Made by a program: the position numbers and the translations under genes | Assembly: GCF_905220565.1 (NCBI RefSeq) | Contig: NC_059414.1 | Span: 3,036,001 to 3,100,000 of the forward strand | From: Melitaea cinxia | Lineage: Eukaryota > Arthropoda > Insecta > Lepidoptera > Nymphalidae | Reading direction: 5' to 3' | DNA: 64,000 bases | Part shown: piece after piece, positions 62,405 to 64,000 of the stretch | Position numbering within the stretch: position 1 is the first letter of the stretch | Layout of the letters: the number at the start of each line of letters is the position of its first letter | Notes under the pieces: generated by a model | Database searches by the model: none | What the model was told of the DNA's origin: nothing | Seen by the model: only the letters and a program-made list of their open reading frames with translations

Positions 62405-64000
62405 CTATAATAGAAAATTTTAAACAATAAATAAATAAACATCTTTAATATAGTTGTTTTTTTTTAAGTAAAACTTCTCTACGCACGCTTGACATGGGGA
62501 GTAAGCTGGTGAATGCGTGACGAGAGCGTTACGAAAAGTGTGATCGGGCAAGGCAAACGGAAGTTGAGAGGGAAATGTAAGGTAATGAAGATAGAAAGAG
62601 AGAGAGAGTTACATTTCGTAAGTTTTACCTCAGTCGTGTGGTCTAAACCACGCTGTTTTTTTTTTATGCTACGAGGTCAGCAAACAAGCGTGCAGCTCAC
62701 CTGATTGTAGGCGCTTACTGTAGCCTATAGACGCCTGCAACACCAGAAACGTCGCAAGCGCGTTTTTATTAACATTTTAATTTAGAAAAAAATTCGTCAG
62801 TCTTGTAAACAATTTATTATTATAACAATTTTCCTTATCAATAATGACCAGAGTTCTAATTGTAAGTACGAGACGTTTTTCCCATGCAACTGCTAAATTA
62901 TTTAGCAATTTTTTGTTTACTAAATCTGATTTAACCTCCAAATATAACCTTATACTTAAAGATAATTGTATTAAATATCTAAGAGCTGAGAGGCATGATT
63001 CACACAAAATATAACTGATTCTTACAGATACATTCGCATTAGTCTTATTAGATCGACAATAATAATGATACAATGACGTCATTTCTTCTGTTTTCTAAAG
63101 CGGCTATCAATAAACACGTGTAATTTGGAATAATATTGTGAAATATAAATAATGTTCATCTATTCTAATATAATTTAATGGAGGTAGAGCATAGCAAGAA
63201 ATTTCCTGCTCAAAATATGAAGCAGCCCGACTGGGGTAGTACCTCGACCTTACAGAAGATCACAGCTAAACATCTAATAAAGGCTAATACTGAATAAGGT
63301 GACCAGAGACTCCTGGGGGGAATTGGGGATATAGGGTCGGCAACGCGCTTGTGATGCTTCTGGTGTTGCAAAATCAAAGATGATTTTGAAAATTCTTTCA
63401 CTAGTAGAATGTAACGTTAGAACTGAGTTTAAGGGTAATATTCGAACAAGAGGAAAGATCGTCAATAAGTAAGCTAGTTTTATAAAAAACATATTCTATA
63501 TTTCATTTATATTATATTTTAAACTTTATACGAATCGTGTGAAAAATTCGCTTCGCTTCTGCCTGTAATATCCCACTGCTGGGCATAGGCCTCTCACCAT
63601 GTAGGGGAAGGATCAGTGGTTAATCCACCACACTGCTCCAATGCGGATTGGCGGATTAGACATATTCAGTGTGAAAAATTAAGTTTCGCTAATCAAAATG
63701 CGAGTTGAAACCGACTATAACCAGGAATCTATGTTAGTGATGCGCTTGATCCGCAACGGCATTCGATGATATCGTGATTGTATTACCATACAAAACACTT
63801 TCAAGAATTTTACATAATCTTTATGTATCGTGTGTATACAGAGGAGCTTCTGAAGAAGAAATTTCTGTACTTGCTGCATTACTAAAGCAATTTAAATGTT
63901 TTTTTTTTTTGTTAATGAGCTTATAGTAATAGTAAGAATATGAGTATTGTGCTGTTAAAATATAGAATCACAGTAAGTATTCATTTACATTAGCTTTACG
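62405..64000. other. Intron upstream of exon a (incomplete)
   Basis: Contains the repeats at 62465, 62668, 63184 and 63545. A 101-residue open frame at 62777-63082 does not resemble the missing half of CH1. No promoter or start exon recognised. Confidence 0.75.
62465..62655. repeat. Dispersed repeat with ACGCACGCTTGACATGGGGA
   Basis: Also contains GCGTTACGAAAAGTGTGATC, AGTTGAGAGGGAAATG and CCTCAGTCGTGTGG. Related pieces: 15925-16065 (inverse), 54469-54500 and 59020-59135. No coding. Confidence 0.7.

Noticed and set aside
62777..63082. 101-residue open frame as the missing first half of CH1
   Set aside because: The composition is typical of AT-rich intron and none of the CH1 motifs (KTFTKWIN, LEDLKDG type) can be seen.

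Overview
The window is a piece of an insect genome, most likely a moth or butterfly (Lepidoptera). It is AT-rich and intron-rich. It also carries the repeat landscape I associate with Lepidoptera: tRNA-derived SINEs ending near GCCCAGCAGTGGGATATTAC, RTE and Jockey LINE fragments, and short non-autonomous elements. No cellular RNA gene, bacterial or viral gene was found.

One host gene fills the window. On the minus strand, 34 consecutive coding exons between 62404 and 5077 splice in frame into about 2,749 residues of a dystrophin homologue (Drosophila symbol Dys). Both ends of the protein lie outside the window. In transcription order it has the second half of CH1 and all of CH2 of the actin-binding domain (62.4-60.1 kb), a hinge, spectrin-like repeats (59.7-55.6 kb), and a Thr/Ser-rich hinge (55 kb). 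A long rod follows (54.4-37.4 kb), then a very large acidic, probably disordered insertion (36.5-34.9 kb) and more rod (34.6-5.1 kb). The WW, EF-hand and ZZ region must lie below position 1.

Region by region: 51-62 kb is exon-dense. At 47.3-50.5 kb a 170-bp tandem array has amplified the end of one coding exon together with its splice donor and a mini-intron, giving about 20 copies of which 16 look identical. At 44.8-45.4 kb an intron holds a 610-bp (GGAGAA)n tract. At 41-44 kb there are RTE and Jockey LINE fragments. The 28-42 kb part is exon-dense again. Between 6.2 and 28 kb there is one exon in two introns above 10 kb, filled with transposon remnants. The first 5 kb is intron.

The most unusual items are the exon-intron array; a small repeat family in which a tRNA cloverleaf is held between inverted arms (four copies, two with clear target-site duplications); a 320-bp SINE sharing its 3' tail with an RTE LINE present in the same gene; and several intact TIR elements with visible target duplications. 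Splice sites were placed by reading GT/AG and reading-frame continuity by eye. No database search was possible.
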